From Rhodobacterales bacterium UBA3089 (GTDB lineage Bacteria > Pseudomonadota > Alphaproteobacteria > Rhodobacterales > Rhodobacteraceae): 15,119 bases of DNA. The stretch covers positions 9,147-24,265 of the forward strand of contig DFBD01000056.1 in assembly GCA_002367255.1 (NCBI GenBank), written 5' to 3'. The translations under genes were made by a program, and so were the position numbers. Below are positions 7,179-14,730 of the stretch, piece by piece; the stretch's first letter is position 1, and each line of letters begins with the position of its first letter. Under the pieces are notes generated by a model. That model was given only the letters and a program-made list of their open reading frames with translations. It was not told the DNA's origin and did no database searches.

Positions 7179-7631
7179 ATGCGAAAGCGACTTTCCGAAG
7201 CACAGAAAGACGCCATGCGGGCTAAAGATAAGCCACGTTTGTCCACGTTACGCCTGATTAATGCCGCGATCAAAGATCGTGATATTGCGGCTAGATCAGA
7301 AACCAGCCCTGACGGTGTGTCTGACGCTGAAATCCTGTCGATTTTGGCCAAGATGATCAAACAACGCCAAGATAGTGCAACCGCCTATGAAGAAGCCGGA
7401 CGCATTGAACTGGGGGAAAGTGAACGCGCCGAGATCAAGGTAATCGAGGAATTCCTTCCAAAACAGCTTTCAGATGCCGAAATAGAAGATGCGATCAAGT
7501 CCGCAATCGCTGAGGTAGGCGCCACGTCTATCCGTGACATGGGCAAGATAATGGGCGTTCTTAAATCAAACTACACTGGTCAGATGGATTTCGGTAAAAC
7601 CGGTGCCGCAATCAAAGCGATGTTCGCCTAG
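7179..7631 (+). CDS. GatB/YqeY domain protein
   Basis: This 150-residue protein consists of the YqeY domain related to the C-terminal tail of the GatB amidotransferase subunit. The typical features are present: KPRLSTLRLINAAIKDRDIA at 18-37, the EEFLPKQLSDAEIE stretch at 90-103, and the GKIMGVLKSNY segment at 122-132. The family is thought to bind tRNA or assist tRNA amidation, but its role is not established. An earlier in-frame ATG at 7122 would add 19 unlikely residues and lies inside the promoter. ATG 7179 has GGAGGG about 9 bases upstream and gives the usual family length. Its TAG stop overlaps the stop of the convergent transporter in CTAG 7628-7631. Confidence 0.93.
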   Translation: MRKRLSEAQKDAMRAKDKPRLSTLRLINAAIKDRDIAARSETSPDGVSDAEILSILAKMIKQRQDSATAYEEAGRIELGESERAEIKVIEEFLPKQLSDAEIEDAIKSAIAEVGATSIRDMGKIMGVLKSNYTGQMDFGKTGAAIKAMFA

Positions 7632-8491
7632 GTTTTACCTTCTGCCCTGATGTTGATAAAGTTAGCGGCAAGGATGAACAGAGCGCCTATAGCAACGGCC
7701 CATACGAATGGTTCGTCGTAAAGGATCATTCCTACGAATGTTATCACTGGCAGGCGGATGAACTCCATCGGCGCAACAATAGAGGCCGGAGCCAGCGATA
7801 GCGCCGTAGTCAGACAGAAATGTGCCGTCAATCCGGCGATAGCGACGATTAAAACCCATTTCATACCCTCGGCTGAAGGCACAGGAATGCCGCCCGGAAG
7901 GCTTAAGATCAGACCGAAGGTGAATTGCATTAATGTCATCCAGAATAACACGCTGAGTACTGTTTCGTAGCGTGATATTTGTCTTGTGTAGATGATGTTC
8001 AGGGCGAAAAATACCGCCGCCGATACGCCCGCTGCGTGACCTGCGTTGAGCGTGGCAACACCTGGTTGGGCAACGACTAAAACACCAATGAACCCACATA
8101 TTGCAGCTAATACACGGGGTTTGGTCATCTTTTCGCCCAGAAAGAACGGGGCCAGAATGATCACCCAGATCGGGCTGGTGAACTCCAGTGCTACGAGTTG
8201 GCTAAACGGGATAACTACGATACCATAGAACCACAAGTTTTGACCTACGAAGTGGAACGCATTGCGCTTCAGGTGCATACTTAGTCTGTCGGTTTTGAGT
8301 TGTGCGAATCCACCAAATTTAAAGACCAACAGTGAAATGATGAAGAACCCGATAGCAGAGCGGTACATCATTAACTCGAACGTATTAAGTTCAACAGAAA
8401 TCTCACGTCCCGCCACAGCCATAGCAGAGAATGAAGCAACTGCGCCTAGCATCCAGATGGCAGCGCGCAAGGGATGGGATTGATCTGTCAT
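7628..8491 (-). CDS. EamA/DMT-family membrane transporter
   Basis: This 287-residue hydrophobic protein has about ten predicted membrane segments arranged as two EamA repeats. The first repeat includes the family-typical FVGQNLWFYGIVVIPFSQLV and ALEFTSPIWVIILAPFFLGE, and the second LAPASIVAPMEFIRLPVITF. DMT/EamA proteins export or import small metabolites across the inner membrane; the substrate cannot be read from sequence. ATG 8491 (MTDQSHPLR) is chosen over the TTG at 8527 because other EamA proteins start near this point, although no strong Shine-Dalgarno precedes either. It follows the small monooxygenase gene by about 50 bp and is probably the last gene of the guaA unit. Confidence 0.9.
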   Translation of the reverse strand: MTDQSHPLRAAIWMLGAVASFSAMAVAGREISVELNTFELMMYRSAIGFFIISLLVFKFGGFAQLKTDRLSMHLKRNAFHFVGQNLWFYGIVVIPFSQLVALEFTSPIWVIILAPFFLGEKMTKPRVLAAICGFIGVLVVAQPGVATLNAGHAAGVSAAVFFALNIIYTRQISRYETVLSVLFWMTLMQFTFGLILSLPGGIPVPSAEGMKWVLIVAIAGLTAHFCLTTALSLAPASIVAPMEFIRLPVITFVGMILYDEPFVWAVAIGALFILAANFINIRAEGKT

Positions 8492-8542
8492 GCGCTGAAA
8501 CGTGGCAGCGTCGATTGCATTTGGCAAGCAGATACTGGCAGT

Positions 8543-8812
8543 CTAGATGATTTTATATCTGCGCTTTAGATGCGCCGTCGCGCGCCCCCATTCCGAGGCT
8601 TTTACGCGTGCCTGATGGGAATCAAATGCCGCCTGTGTGGTGAATTCTTCCTCCACCAGGTAACGGTTCGGATTTTGCGGGTCTACGCGTACGTCAAACG
8701 ATACACAGCCACCTTCGGCACGGCTTAGCGTGATATGGGTTGGCAGATGGTTTTCGACTGTCGCAATATCACCGTCCGGCACATCCAGATAACCAGACAG
8801 GATCACTCCCAT
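8543..8812 (-). CDS. Antibiotic biosynthesis monooxygenase (ABM) domain protein
   Basis: This 89-residue single-domain protein has the ferredoxin-like ABM/quinol-monooxygenase pattern: an N-terminal strand ([10 protein letters not shown]), helix ([20 protein letters not shown]), strands [20 protein letters not shown] and helix [20 protein letters not shown]. Such proteins are dimeric cofactor-free oxygenases or sensors, for example YgiN-like; the substrate is unknown. Its ATG at 8812 lies inside the last codons of guaA, giving a 10-bp overlap in a +1-shifted frame. Translation is therefore probably coupled to GMP synthase. No good independent ribosome site is visible. Confidence 0.83.
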   Translation of the reverse strand: MGVILSGYLDVPDGDIATVENHLPTHITLSRAEGGCVSFDVRVDPQNPNRYLVEEEFTTQAAFDSHQARVKASEWGRATAHLKRRYKII

Positions 8813-10362
8813 TCTATCGTACCCGGAGGTTTGGAGGTAATGTCGTAGGTTACCCGATTAATCCCTTCAACTTCGTTAATGATCCGCGTCGCGGTTTCAC
8901 CAAGAAAATCATGGGTGAACGGGTAATAATCCGCCGTCATGCCATCGACCGAGGTTACAGCGCGTAAAGCACAGGCAAAATCATATGTCCGCCCGTCGCC
9001 CATAACACCAACGGTGCGAACTGGAAGAATGGCAACGAAGGCCTGCCAGATTTCATCATAAAGCCCGTGTTTGCGGATTTGATCCAGATAAACGGCATCC
9101 GCTTCGCGCAAGATATCCAGTTTTTGGCGTGTTATCTCGCCGGGGCAACGGATTGCAAGACCAGGGCCGGGGAAGGGGTGGCGGCCAACAAAACTGGCGG
9201 GCAGGCCCAGTTCCCGGCCAAGCTCGCGGACTTCGTCTTTGAACAATTCGCGAAGCGGTTCGACCAGTTCCATATCCATACGTTCCGGCAGGCCACCAAC
9301 GTTATGGTGGGATTTGATCGTTACCGAAGGTCCACCGGAAAAGCTGACACTTTCGATAACGTCAGGATACAGGGTGCCTTGGGCAAGGAATTTTGCTCCA
9401 CCAACGGATTTCGCGTGTTTTTCGAACACATCAATGAACAGCTTGCCAATCGTTTTACGCTTGATTTCGGGGTCAGAGACACCTTCCAGAGCATTAACGA
9501 ATAGATCACCCTCGGCTGCATGGATTAACGGTATGTTATAGTTTTCACGGAACATGGTTAGGACTTCTTCCGTCTCGCCCTTCCGCATTAACCCGTTGTC
9601 AACATATACGCATGTAAGCTGGTCGCCGATGGCCTCGTGTATAAGGATCGCAGTAACCGAAGAATCAACACCGCCAGATAGACCGCAAATGACTTTTTTA
9701 TCGCCGACCTGCGCACGAATTTGTTCAATTGCTTGATCTTTATAGGCATCCATCGTCCAATCGCCGGTGAAACCTGCCAGATCTGTGAAGTTTTTGTAGA
9801 ACCGCGCACCGTTTGGTGTGTGATGAACTTCAGGGTGAAACTGCACAGCAAAGAAGTTGCGTTTCAGGTCCGCTGTAATAGCAAACGGTGCGTTAGGCGA
9901 GGTTCCATAAACCTCGAAACCATCAGCCAGTTCGGAAACATGGTCACCGTGGGACATCCAGACTTGCTCGTCGCCATCGGCAAACCAACCGTCCAGCAAA
10001 GGCATATCGGCCGCAGGGGTCACATATGCCCGCCCGAATTCCGCAGTGCCATGCCCGCTTTCAACTTTACCGCCAAGCTGGTGCATCATCACCTGCTGGC
10101 CATAGCAAATGCCTAAGATAGGAAGACCCATATCAAACAGCCCTTGCGGTGCGCGGGGTGAACCCTCGTCCAGTACGCTGGCTGGACCTCCGGACAGGAT
10201 CACCGCTTTGGGTGCAAAATCACGGATGAAATCTTCGGTCACGTTCTGGAACGGATGGATTTCACAATAGATATTGCTTTCGCGCAAGCGACGCGCAATC
10301 AGCTGCGTTACCTGTGATCCAAAATCAATAATAAGAAGGCGGTCATGTGTTTGGTTTGTCAT
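8803..10362 (-). CDS. guaA: GMP synthase (glutamine-hydrolysing)
   Basis: This 519-residue enzyme converts XMP, glutamine and ATP to GMP in purine synthesis. The N-terminal class I amidotransferase domain (about 8-195) has Cys86 in GICYGQQ and the His176/Glu178 pair in QFHPEV. The ATP-pyrophosphatase P-loop SGGVDSS is at 229-235. The C-terminal dimerisation domain ends with KPPGTIEWE, as is usual. ATG 10362 ([10 protein letters not shown]) is preferred over an upstream TTG at 10398, whose extra residues are not family-like. No clear Shine-Dalgarno precedes the ATG; instead TAAAAG lies 7 bases upstream, so a leaderless or very short-leader transcript is possible. It overlaps the ABM gene downstream. 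Confidence 0.97.
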   Translation of the reverse strand: MTNQTHDRLLIIDFGSQVTQLIARRLRESNIYCEIHPFQNVTEDFIRDFAPKAVILSGGPASVLDEGSPRAPQGLFDMGLPILGICYGQQVMMHQLGGKVESGHGTAEFGRAYVTPAADMPLLDGWFADGDEQVWMSHGDHVSELADGFEVYGTSPNAPFAITADLKRNFFAVQFHPEVHHTPNGARFYKNFTDLAGFTGDWTMDAYKDQAIEQIRAQVGDKKVICGLSGGVDSSVTAILIHEAIGDQLTCVYVDNGLMRKGETEEVLTMFRENYNIPLIHAAEGDLFVNALEGVSDPEIKRKTIGKLFIDVFEKHAKSVGGAKFLAQGTLYPDVIESVSFSGGPSVTIKSHHNVGGLPERMDMELVEPLRELFKDEVRELGRELGLPASFVGRHPFPGPGLAIRCPGEITRQKLDILREADAVYLDQIRKHGLYDEIWQAFVAILPVRTVGVMGDGRTYDFACALRAVTSVDGMTADYYPFTHDFLGETATRIINEVEGINRVTYDITSKPPGTIEWE

Positions 10363-10377
10363 ACAGCGGCTTTTATG

Positions 10378-10396
10378 GCGCGAAGCGGATTCGCGC
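10378..10396. repeat. Perfect 7-bp inverted repeat just upstream of guaA
   Basis: GCGCGAA (10378-10384), spacer GCGGA, TTCGCGC (10390-10396). The dyad lies 15 bases upstream of the guaA ATG and, on the minus strand, between a weak TTGCGC (10398-10393) and TAAAAG (10375-10370) that could be -35 and -10 with 17-bp spacing. It could be an operator or, if transcribed, a leader hairpin. Confidence 0.45.
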
Positions 10397-10407
10397 AAGC
10401 GGATCGT

Positions 10408-10447
10408 GGAAATGTCGCGGATGGATGTTTTCGAGGCGGAAATGTCG
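10408..10447. repeat. Direct repeat GGAAATGTCG with 30-bp period
   Basis: Identical 10-mers GGAAATGTCG occur at 10408-10417 and 10438-10447, exactly 30 bp apart, which puts them on roughly the same helix face. They lie between the divergent guaA and MttB-family genes, about 60-100 bp upstream of the latter's start. They could be tandem activator or repressor sites; no known regulator is recognised. Confidence 0.4.
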
Positions 10448-10509
10448 AACGGTCACCGTACAAAATCATCCTATCTAGAGGTAACAACCCAAACGTTCAG
10501 GATATTAGA

Positions 10510-12066
10510 ATGGCAGATACATCCGCATTGCAAGATACCCCTCGTCGTCGCGCCCGTGGTGGAGGTGCCGCACGTAGAGCCGAGCGGTCAGCCCCGAAAG
10601 TAGAATTTGCCAAGTTCATCGAGCGCAACATACCCAACTTCGAAATTCTGAATGCCGAAGCGTTAGAAATTATCGAATATAACGCCGAAACGGTTCTTGA
10701 AGAAATAGGTGTAAATTTCGTCGATAGTCCCGAGGCCTTGCAGCGCTGGCGCGAGGTGGGTGCCGATGTCGATGGAGAGCGCGTCCGCATTCCGCGCGGC
10801 CTTGCCCGCAAGCTGTGTGCGACGGCACCCAGCCGCATCACTCAACATGCACGCAATCCCGAGCGTAACGTCGAGATTGGTGGTAATTCACTGGTGCTTG
10901 CCCCCGTCTATGGCCCACCATTCGTGCGCGATCTGGATGGAGGTCGACGCTATGCCACCATTGCCGATTTTCAGAAATTCGTAAAGCTAGGCCACATGTC
11001 TAAATGGCTGCACCATTCCGGCGGGACAGTTTGCGAACCTACGGATGTTGCCGTGAACAAGCGCCATCTTGATATGCTGTACGCCCATATGACCTTGACG
11101 GACAAACCTTTTATGGGATCCGTGACTGAACCAAGCCGGGCGCAAGATTCGGTTGATATGTGCAAAATTCTATTTGGTGATACGTTCGTTGATGAAAACG
11201 CGGTGATGACAAGCCTTATCAACATTAACTCTCCGTTAGTGTTTGACCCGATCATGATGGGCGCGTTGGAGGTGTATGCCAGTAATAACCAGGCTTGTAT
11301 TATCTCGCCTTTCATCGTGGGCGGCGCGATGGCACCTGTTTCAGTGGTCGGAACCTTGACACAAGTCTTGGCCGAGGCATTAGCCGGGATCGCCTATTCC
11401 CAGATGATCCGTCCTGGTGCGCCAGTTATATTTGGGGCGTTTGTAAGTTCGATCGACATGAACTCCGGTGCGCCGACGTTCGGGACGCCCGAGGCATCCA
11501 AAATTCTTTATGGGGCAGGGCAGTTGGCTAGGCGGATGAACCTGCCATTCCGTTCCGGTGGCGGGCTTTGCGGCTCGAAACTTCCCGATGCACAGGCTGC
11601 CTACGAGACGGCGAATACGTTAAATGCGGCTCTGCTAGGAGGGGTGAACTTTATGTTGCACTCTTGTGGGTGGCTGGAAGGCGGGTTGGTTTCCAGCTTC
11701 GAGAAGTTCGTGATGGATGCAGACCAGCTAGGCGTTCTTCATTCGATCGCCGAGGGCGTCGATATTTCCGAAAACGGACAAGCCATGGGCGCGATTTCCG
11801 AGGTCCAGCCCAGCGGGCATTACCTCGGTTGCGAACATACACAAGCGAACTTCAAAACAGCCTTCTGGCGTACCAACGTGCTGGACTACAAACCGTTCGA
11901 ACAATGGAGCGAGGAGGGTTCTTACGACACTGTTCAACTGGCAAATATACGGGTAAAAAGGATGCTGCAAGAATACCAAAAACCTGCAATCGACCCGGCG
12001 ATTGACGCGGCATTGCAATCGTACATTACAAAGAAAAAGGAAAGCATGCCGGACGCTTTTGGCTAG
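10510..12066 (+). CDS. MttB-family (trimethylamine methyltransferase superfamily) protein, no pyrrolysine
   Basis: This 518-residue protein belongs to the MttB/MtgB superfamily, TIM-barrel enzymes that move a methyl group from a quaternary or tertiary amine to a corrinoid protein. Recognisable stretches include NAETVLEEIGVNF (58-70), the VYGPPFVRDLDGGRRYATI block (133-151) and SGGGLCGSKLPDAQAAYE (349-366). The frame has no internal TAG, so it is a non-pyrrolysine member like the glycine-betaine methyltransferases. The N-terminus is an Arg-rich tail (PRRRARGGGAARRAERSAPK, residues 11-30). ATG 10510 is chosen because AGGA lies 7 bases upstream; the open frame extends further but has no family-like residues. 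No corrinoid-binding partner or reductive activase is adjacent. The true substrate is unknown. Confidence 0.88.
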   Translation: MADTSALQDTPRRRARGGGAARRAERSAPKVEFAKFIERNIPNFEILNAEALEIIEYNAETVLEEIGVNFVDSPEALQRWREVGADVDGERVRIPRGLARKLCATAPSRITQHARNPERNVEIGGNSLVLAPVYGPPFVRDLDGGRRYATIADFQKFVKLGHMSKWLHHSGGTVCEPTDVAVNKRHLDMLYAHMTLTDKPFMGSVTEPSRAQDSVDMCKILFGDTFVDENAVMTSLININSPLVFDPIMMGALEVYASNNQACIISPFIVGGAMAPVSVVGTLTQVLAEALAGIAYSQMIRPGAPVIFGAFVSSIDMNSGAPTFGTPEASKILYGAGQLARRMNLPFRSGGGLCGSKLPDAQAAYETANTLNAALLGGVNFMLHSCGWLEGGLVSSFEKFVMDADQLGVLHSIAEGVDISENGQAMGAISEVQPSGHYLGCEHTQANFKTAFWRTNVLDYKPFEQWSEEGSYDTVQLANIRVKRMLQEYQKPAIDPAIDAALQSYITKKKESMPDAFG

Positions 12067-12356
12067 GCGGCTTTTTGGTTCGGAAACGGGCCCGCAGCTA
12101 CAATCATCAATGCAGTCAGTGTACGTATATGTTTTCGGACATTGTACGCAGCCTCACACGCAACACGATCTTCGTTCAAGCGGTTTTCTTCTTCCATTAA
12201 CGTGTCGAAAAGCTGTTGTGTGTTCAGGCTTTCATTTCCCTCTTTTACCATTCTTAAGTCGCGCCCCCACCTAAAATCACCGATTGCGGATCTGGCGGCG
12301 CGGATCAGTAATTTAGGGCGCTGTAATGTGTTTAATTGGGCTTGTGAATGACGCAT
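12063..12356 (-). CDS. Small DUF6477-like protein
   Basis: This 97-residue, mostly helical, basic protein has the segment LQRPKLLIRAARSAIGDFRW near the N-terminus and an acidic helix with EEENRLNEDRVACEAAYN then VRKHIRTLTALM near the C-terminus. This resembles DUF6477, a small Rhodobacterales family of unknown function; the assignment is from memory of the motif. There is no signal peptide, membrane segment or cysteine cluster. The ATG at 12356 follows a strong GGAGG 5 bases upstream, so it is a real gene. It is divergent from the DUF6456 gene and its TAG stop overlaps the MttB-family stop in CTAG 12063-12066. Confidence 0.75.
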   Translation of the reverse strand: MRHSQAQLNTLQRPKLLIRAARSAIGDFRWGRDLRMVKEGNESLNTQQLFDTLMEEENRLNEDRVACEAAYNVRKHIRTLTALMIVAAGPFPNQKAA

Positions 12357-12537
12357 TGTGGCCTCCGGTTGAGTGATCTTTCATGTAACAATACACAACC
12401 CTAGCGTGCGTTGCGTGATTTGATTTTCAAGCGAACTCAACTGTGTATGTATGCAAATATCAGCCATAATTAACTAAAAATTTACGATAACAACCTTAGG
12501 TAGATTGACCAATTTATCTAAAAGGTAGTTAAAAGTT

Positions 12538-13623
12538 TTGACAAATTGTTTGGATAATACAACCAACGACTCTCACCCTGACTGGGTTCCCGAACATGCA
12601 AGAACATATCTTGCACATGTGATTATGGGGGTAAGTATTCGGGAACTCGCGCGTCTACAGGGGTGCCACGCTTCCACAATTTCAAGACAGGTTCGCAAGT
12701 TTGAAACCCGCCGCGATGACCCGTTAGTTGACGAAGCTTTGAATGACCTTTCCCAAAATACTCACCTCGAAACCGAACCGGAGAACGACCGTATGGCCAC
12801 AATAGAACCCCTTACCGAAGCTGACATCGCGCGACAGGCTCGCCGTATTTTACGCCGTCTTTGTGAAACCGGTGCGTATCTTCTGATTGCCCCACAAATG
12901 GAAGTCGCGGCTGTGTTCAGAGAAACCATTCCTGACCGCCCAACACGCATTGCCGTTGTGGATCGCAGTTTTGCGAGAGCTTTTGCGCTGAAAGAATGGA
13001 TTTCAGGGGAGCAGTTGGGCAAATTGGGGCGGTACAGCATCACGACTACGGGGCGAAGCGCGCTGAAGCGTATGATTGCCGAAGATCAACAGAGCAAGGA
13101 CGAGGTGAATACCCCATTTCAGGAGCAACACAAAGAATTTGGTGAACGGGTTGTTAAGATGTACGACGGTTCGGGTCGTCAAAATGTACGGTTCAATTTC
13201 GCGGAAAGCCCGCTGACTTTGCTGGCGCGTAAAAAGGACAAATCGGGTGCGATGTATTTGCCGCCCGAGTTGCTTGAAGCAGGGGAGCGGTTGCCTGAAG
13301 ATTTTGAACAAGCGCAGCTTGGTCCAAGGGTGGCGCAGAATTGGGATCGATTTTTGACTAATTCCAGCGGTGGATTTAATGGCGGAGCGGAATGTTCTGG
13401 TTCTTCGAATGCACGGGACCGTGTTTCGGGGGCGCTGAAAGCACTCGGGCCGGGGTTGGCGGATGTCGCGTTAAGGGTTTGTTGTTTTCTCGAAGGTATG
13501 GAAAAGGCAGAAAAACGCCTTGGTTGGTCCGCCCGATCCGGCAAGGTTGTCTTGAAGATAGCCTTGCAAAGATTGGCGGACCATTATGGCATTACAACTG
13601 CCGAACAGCGTCGCGCTAGTTAG
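12538..13623 (+). CDS. DUF6456 protein with helix-turn-helix domains (probable DNA-binding protein)
   Basis: This 361-residue protein has an N-terminal helix-turn-helix around residues 28-58 ([20 protein letters not shown] then [11 protein letters not shown]). A middle segment looks like a winged helix ([20 protein letters not shown], 161-180). The C-terminal domain is DUF6456-like ([19 protein letters not shown] 223-241, [18 protein letters not shown] 248-265, then [20 protein letters not shown] 294-313). Function is unknown; a transcriptional regulator is likely. The start is uncertain: an in-frame TAG sits at 12526, so TTG 12538 (AAAGG about 12 bases upstream) or TTG 12550 must be used. 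The gene ends within the last codons of convergent tpiA. Confidence 0.8.
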   Translation: MTNCLDNTTNDSHPDWVPEHARTYLAHVIMGVSIRELARLQGCHASTISRQVRKFETRRDDPLVDEALNDLSQNTHLETEPENDRMATIEPLTEADIARQARRILRRLCETGAYLLIAPQMEVAAVFRETIPDRPTRIAVVDRSFARAFALKEWISGEQLGKLGRYSITTTGRSALKRMIAEDQQSKDEVNTPFQEQHKEFGERVVKMYDGSGRQNVRFNFAESPLTLLARKKDKSGAMYLPPELLEAGERLPEDFEQAQLGPRVAQNWDRFLTNSSGGFNGGAECSGSSNARDRVSGALKALGPGLADVALRVCCFLEGMEKAEKRLGWSARSGKVVLKIALQRLADHYGITTAEQRRAS

Positions 13624-14353
13624 CAGCAGCCACAATACCCGAAAAGTCGGAGGCCTTTAGCGACGCACCGCCGACCAGACCACCGTCAACATTGGAAACG
13701 GCAAAGATTTCTGCAGCGTTTGTTGGTTTCACGGAGCCACCGTACAGCAAGCGAATGCCGTTTCCGATTTTATCGCCAAAACGGGCAACCAATTTGCCAC
13801 GAAGGTAATCATGCACCTCGGCCACTTCTTCCAGTGTTGGTGTGCGGCCAGTACCGATAGCCCAAACAGGTTCGTATGCAACGATGGTGTTTTCTGCGGT
13901 TGTGCCATCTGGAGTTGAGCCATCAAGCTGCCCACCAATAACGTCAAGCGTTGTACCTGCATCGCGCTGTGCTTCGGTTTCACCAACGCACACAATAGCT
14001 TGCAGTCCTGCGCGCCATGCCGCCAGAGTCTTTTTGTTGACTTCTGCGTCCGTCTCGCCGTGATCAGCGCGGCGTTCGGAGTGGCCTAGGATCACCGCAC
14101 CAGCGCCCGCATCTTTCAGCATCTCCGCCGAGATATCGCCCGTATGCGCGCCGGTTTGATTCCAGTGGCAATCCTGACCGCCTATTATGATATCGCCAGA
14201 CACGGTAGCCATCGCCGCAACCAGTGTCGCTGGAGGGCAGATGATGACATCGCATTTTGCCCCCGTACTACTGGCTTTTAGGGCCTCTAGTTCGGCAATA
14301 GACGCCTTCAGGCCATTCATTTTCCAATTACCGGCGGCAACTTTACGACGCAT
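13616..14353 (-). CDS. tpiA: Triosephosphate isomerase
   Basis: This 245-residue enzyme interconverts glyceraldehyde 3-phosphate and dihydroxyacetone phosphate in glycolysis and gluconeogenesis. The catalytic residues are present: Asn9 and Lys11 in GNWKMNG, His91 in LGHSERR, and Glu161 in [15 protein letters not shown], whose last part is the flexible loop 6. The phosphate-binding YGGSVKP is at 204-210. Three in-frame starts exist. AGGAG sits one base before ATG 14359 but about 7 bases before ATG 14353, so [14 protein letters not shown] is preferred; the longer open frame to 14419 is not family-like. It is the last gene of a minus-strand unit with the IscA-type gene 26 bp upstream and overlaps the DUF6456 gene by 8 bp. 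Confidence 0.96.
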   Translation of the reverse strand: MRRKVAAGNWKMNGLKASIAELEALKASSTGAKCDVIICPPATLVAAMATVSGDIIIGGQDCHWNQTGAHTGDISAEMLKDAGAGAVILGHSERRADHGETDAEVNKKTLAAWRAGLQAIVCVGETEAQRDAGTTLDVIGGQLDGSTPDGTTAENTIVAYEPVWAIGTGRTPTLEEVAEVHDYLRGKLVARFGDKIGNGIRLLYGGSVKPTNAAEIFAVSNVDGGLVGGASLKASDFSGIVAAAN

Positions 14354-14379
14354 ATTCATACTCCTGTAGGGATTTGTTT

Positions 14380-14730
14380 TTACATATCTGCAAATTTGAT
14401 GGATTCGCCGCAGCCACATGATTCGGTCACGTTCGGATTCTTGAACTCGAATCCAGCCTCTAGCAGTGAGACCTTGTAGTCAATTTCGGTTCCAAACAGG
14501 AACATTTGCGCCATAGGGGCGATCATGACGCGGGCGCCGTTGTATTCGATCACCTCGTCGTTTGGGTCGACGTCATCGACATAGTCCATGGTGTATTCCA
14601 TGCCAGCACAGCCACCTTTTTTGATGCCAATCCGCAGGCCTTTTTTTGCACCCGCTTCCATCAAGCTAGATATCTGTGTGGCGGCGGCATCCGTCATGGT
14701 AAGCGCCTGTTTCCCAGGAATACCAAACAT
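14380..14730 (-). CDS. IscA/HesB/SufA-type iron-sulfur cluster carrier
   Basis: This 116-residue A-type carrier has the three invariant cysteines: Cys41 in [10 protein letters not shown], and Cys105 and Cys107 in ESCGCGES. Such proteins bind Fe or [2Fe-2S]/[4Fe-4S] clusters and pass them to apoproteins in the cytoplasm. Whether it is IscA, SufA or ErpA by role cannot be decided here, as no isc or suf neighbours are visible. Its ATG at 14730 shares the A of the upstream gene's TGA (TGATG), and AGGAG lies about 8 bases upstream, so translation is coupled. It lies 26 bp before tpiA. Confidence 0.93.
   Translation of the reverse strand: MFGIPGKQALTMTDAAATQISSLMEAGAKKGLRIGIKKGGCAGMEYTMDYVDDVDPNDEVIEYNGARVMIAPMAQMFLFGTEIDYKVSLLEAGFEFKNPNVTESCGCGESIKFADM

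Noticed and set aside
8803..10362. Several long open frames of 60-145 codons antisense to guaA, and similar ones opposite carA and the MttB-family gene
   Set aside because: They lie wholly inside strongly conserved enzymes, lack recognisable domains and ribosome sites, and are expected shadows of coding sequence.
10510..12066. Pyrrolysine-type trimethylamine methyltransferase
   Set aside because: No in-frame TAG occurs inside the gene, and TAG is the commonest stop in the window.
12470..12485. CtrA-like TTAA-CTAAAAA-TTTAC upstream of the DUF6456 gene
   Set aside because: One mismatch in the second half-site, in a very AT-rich stretch where such matches are common; no promoter elements align with it.
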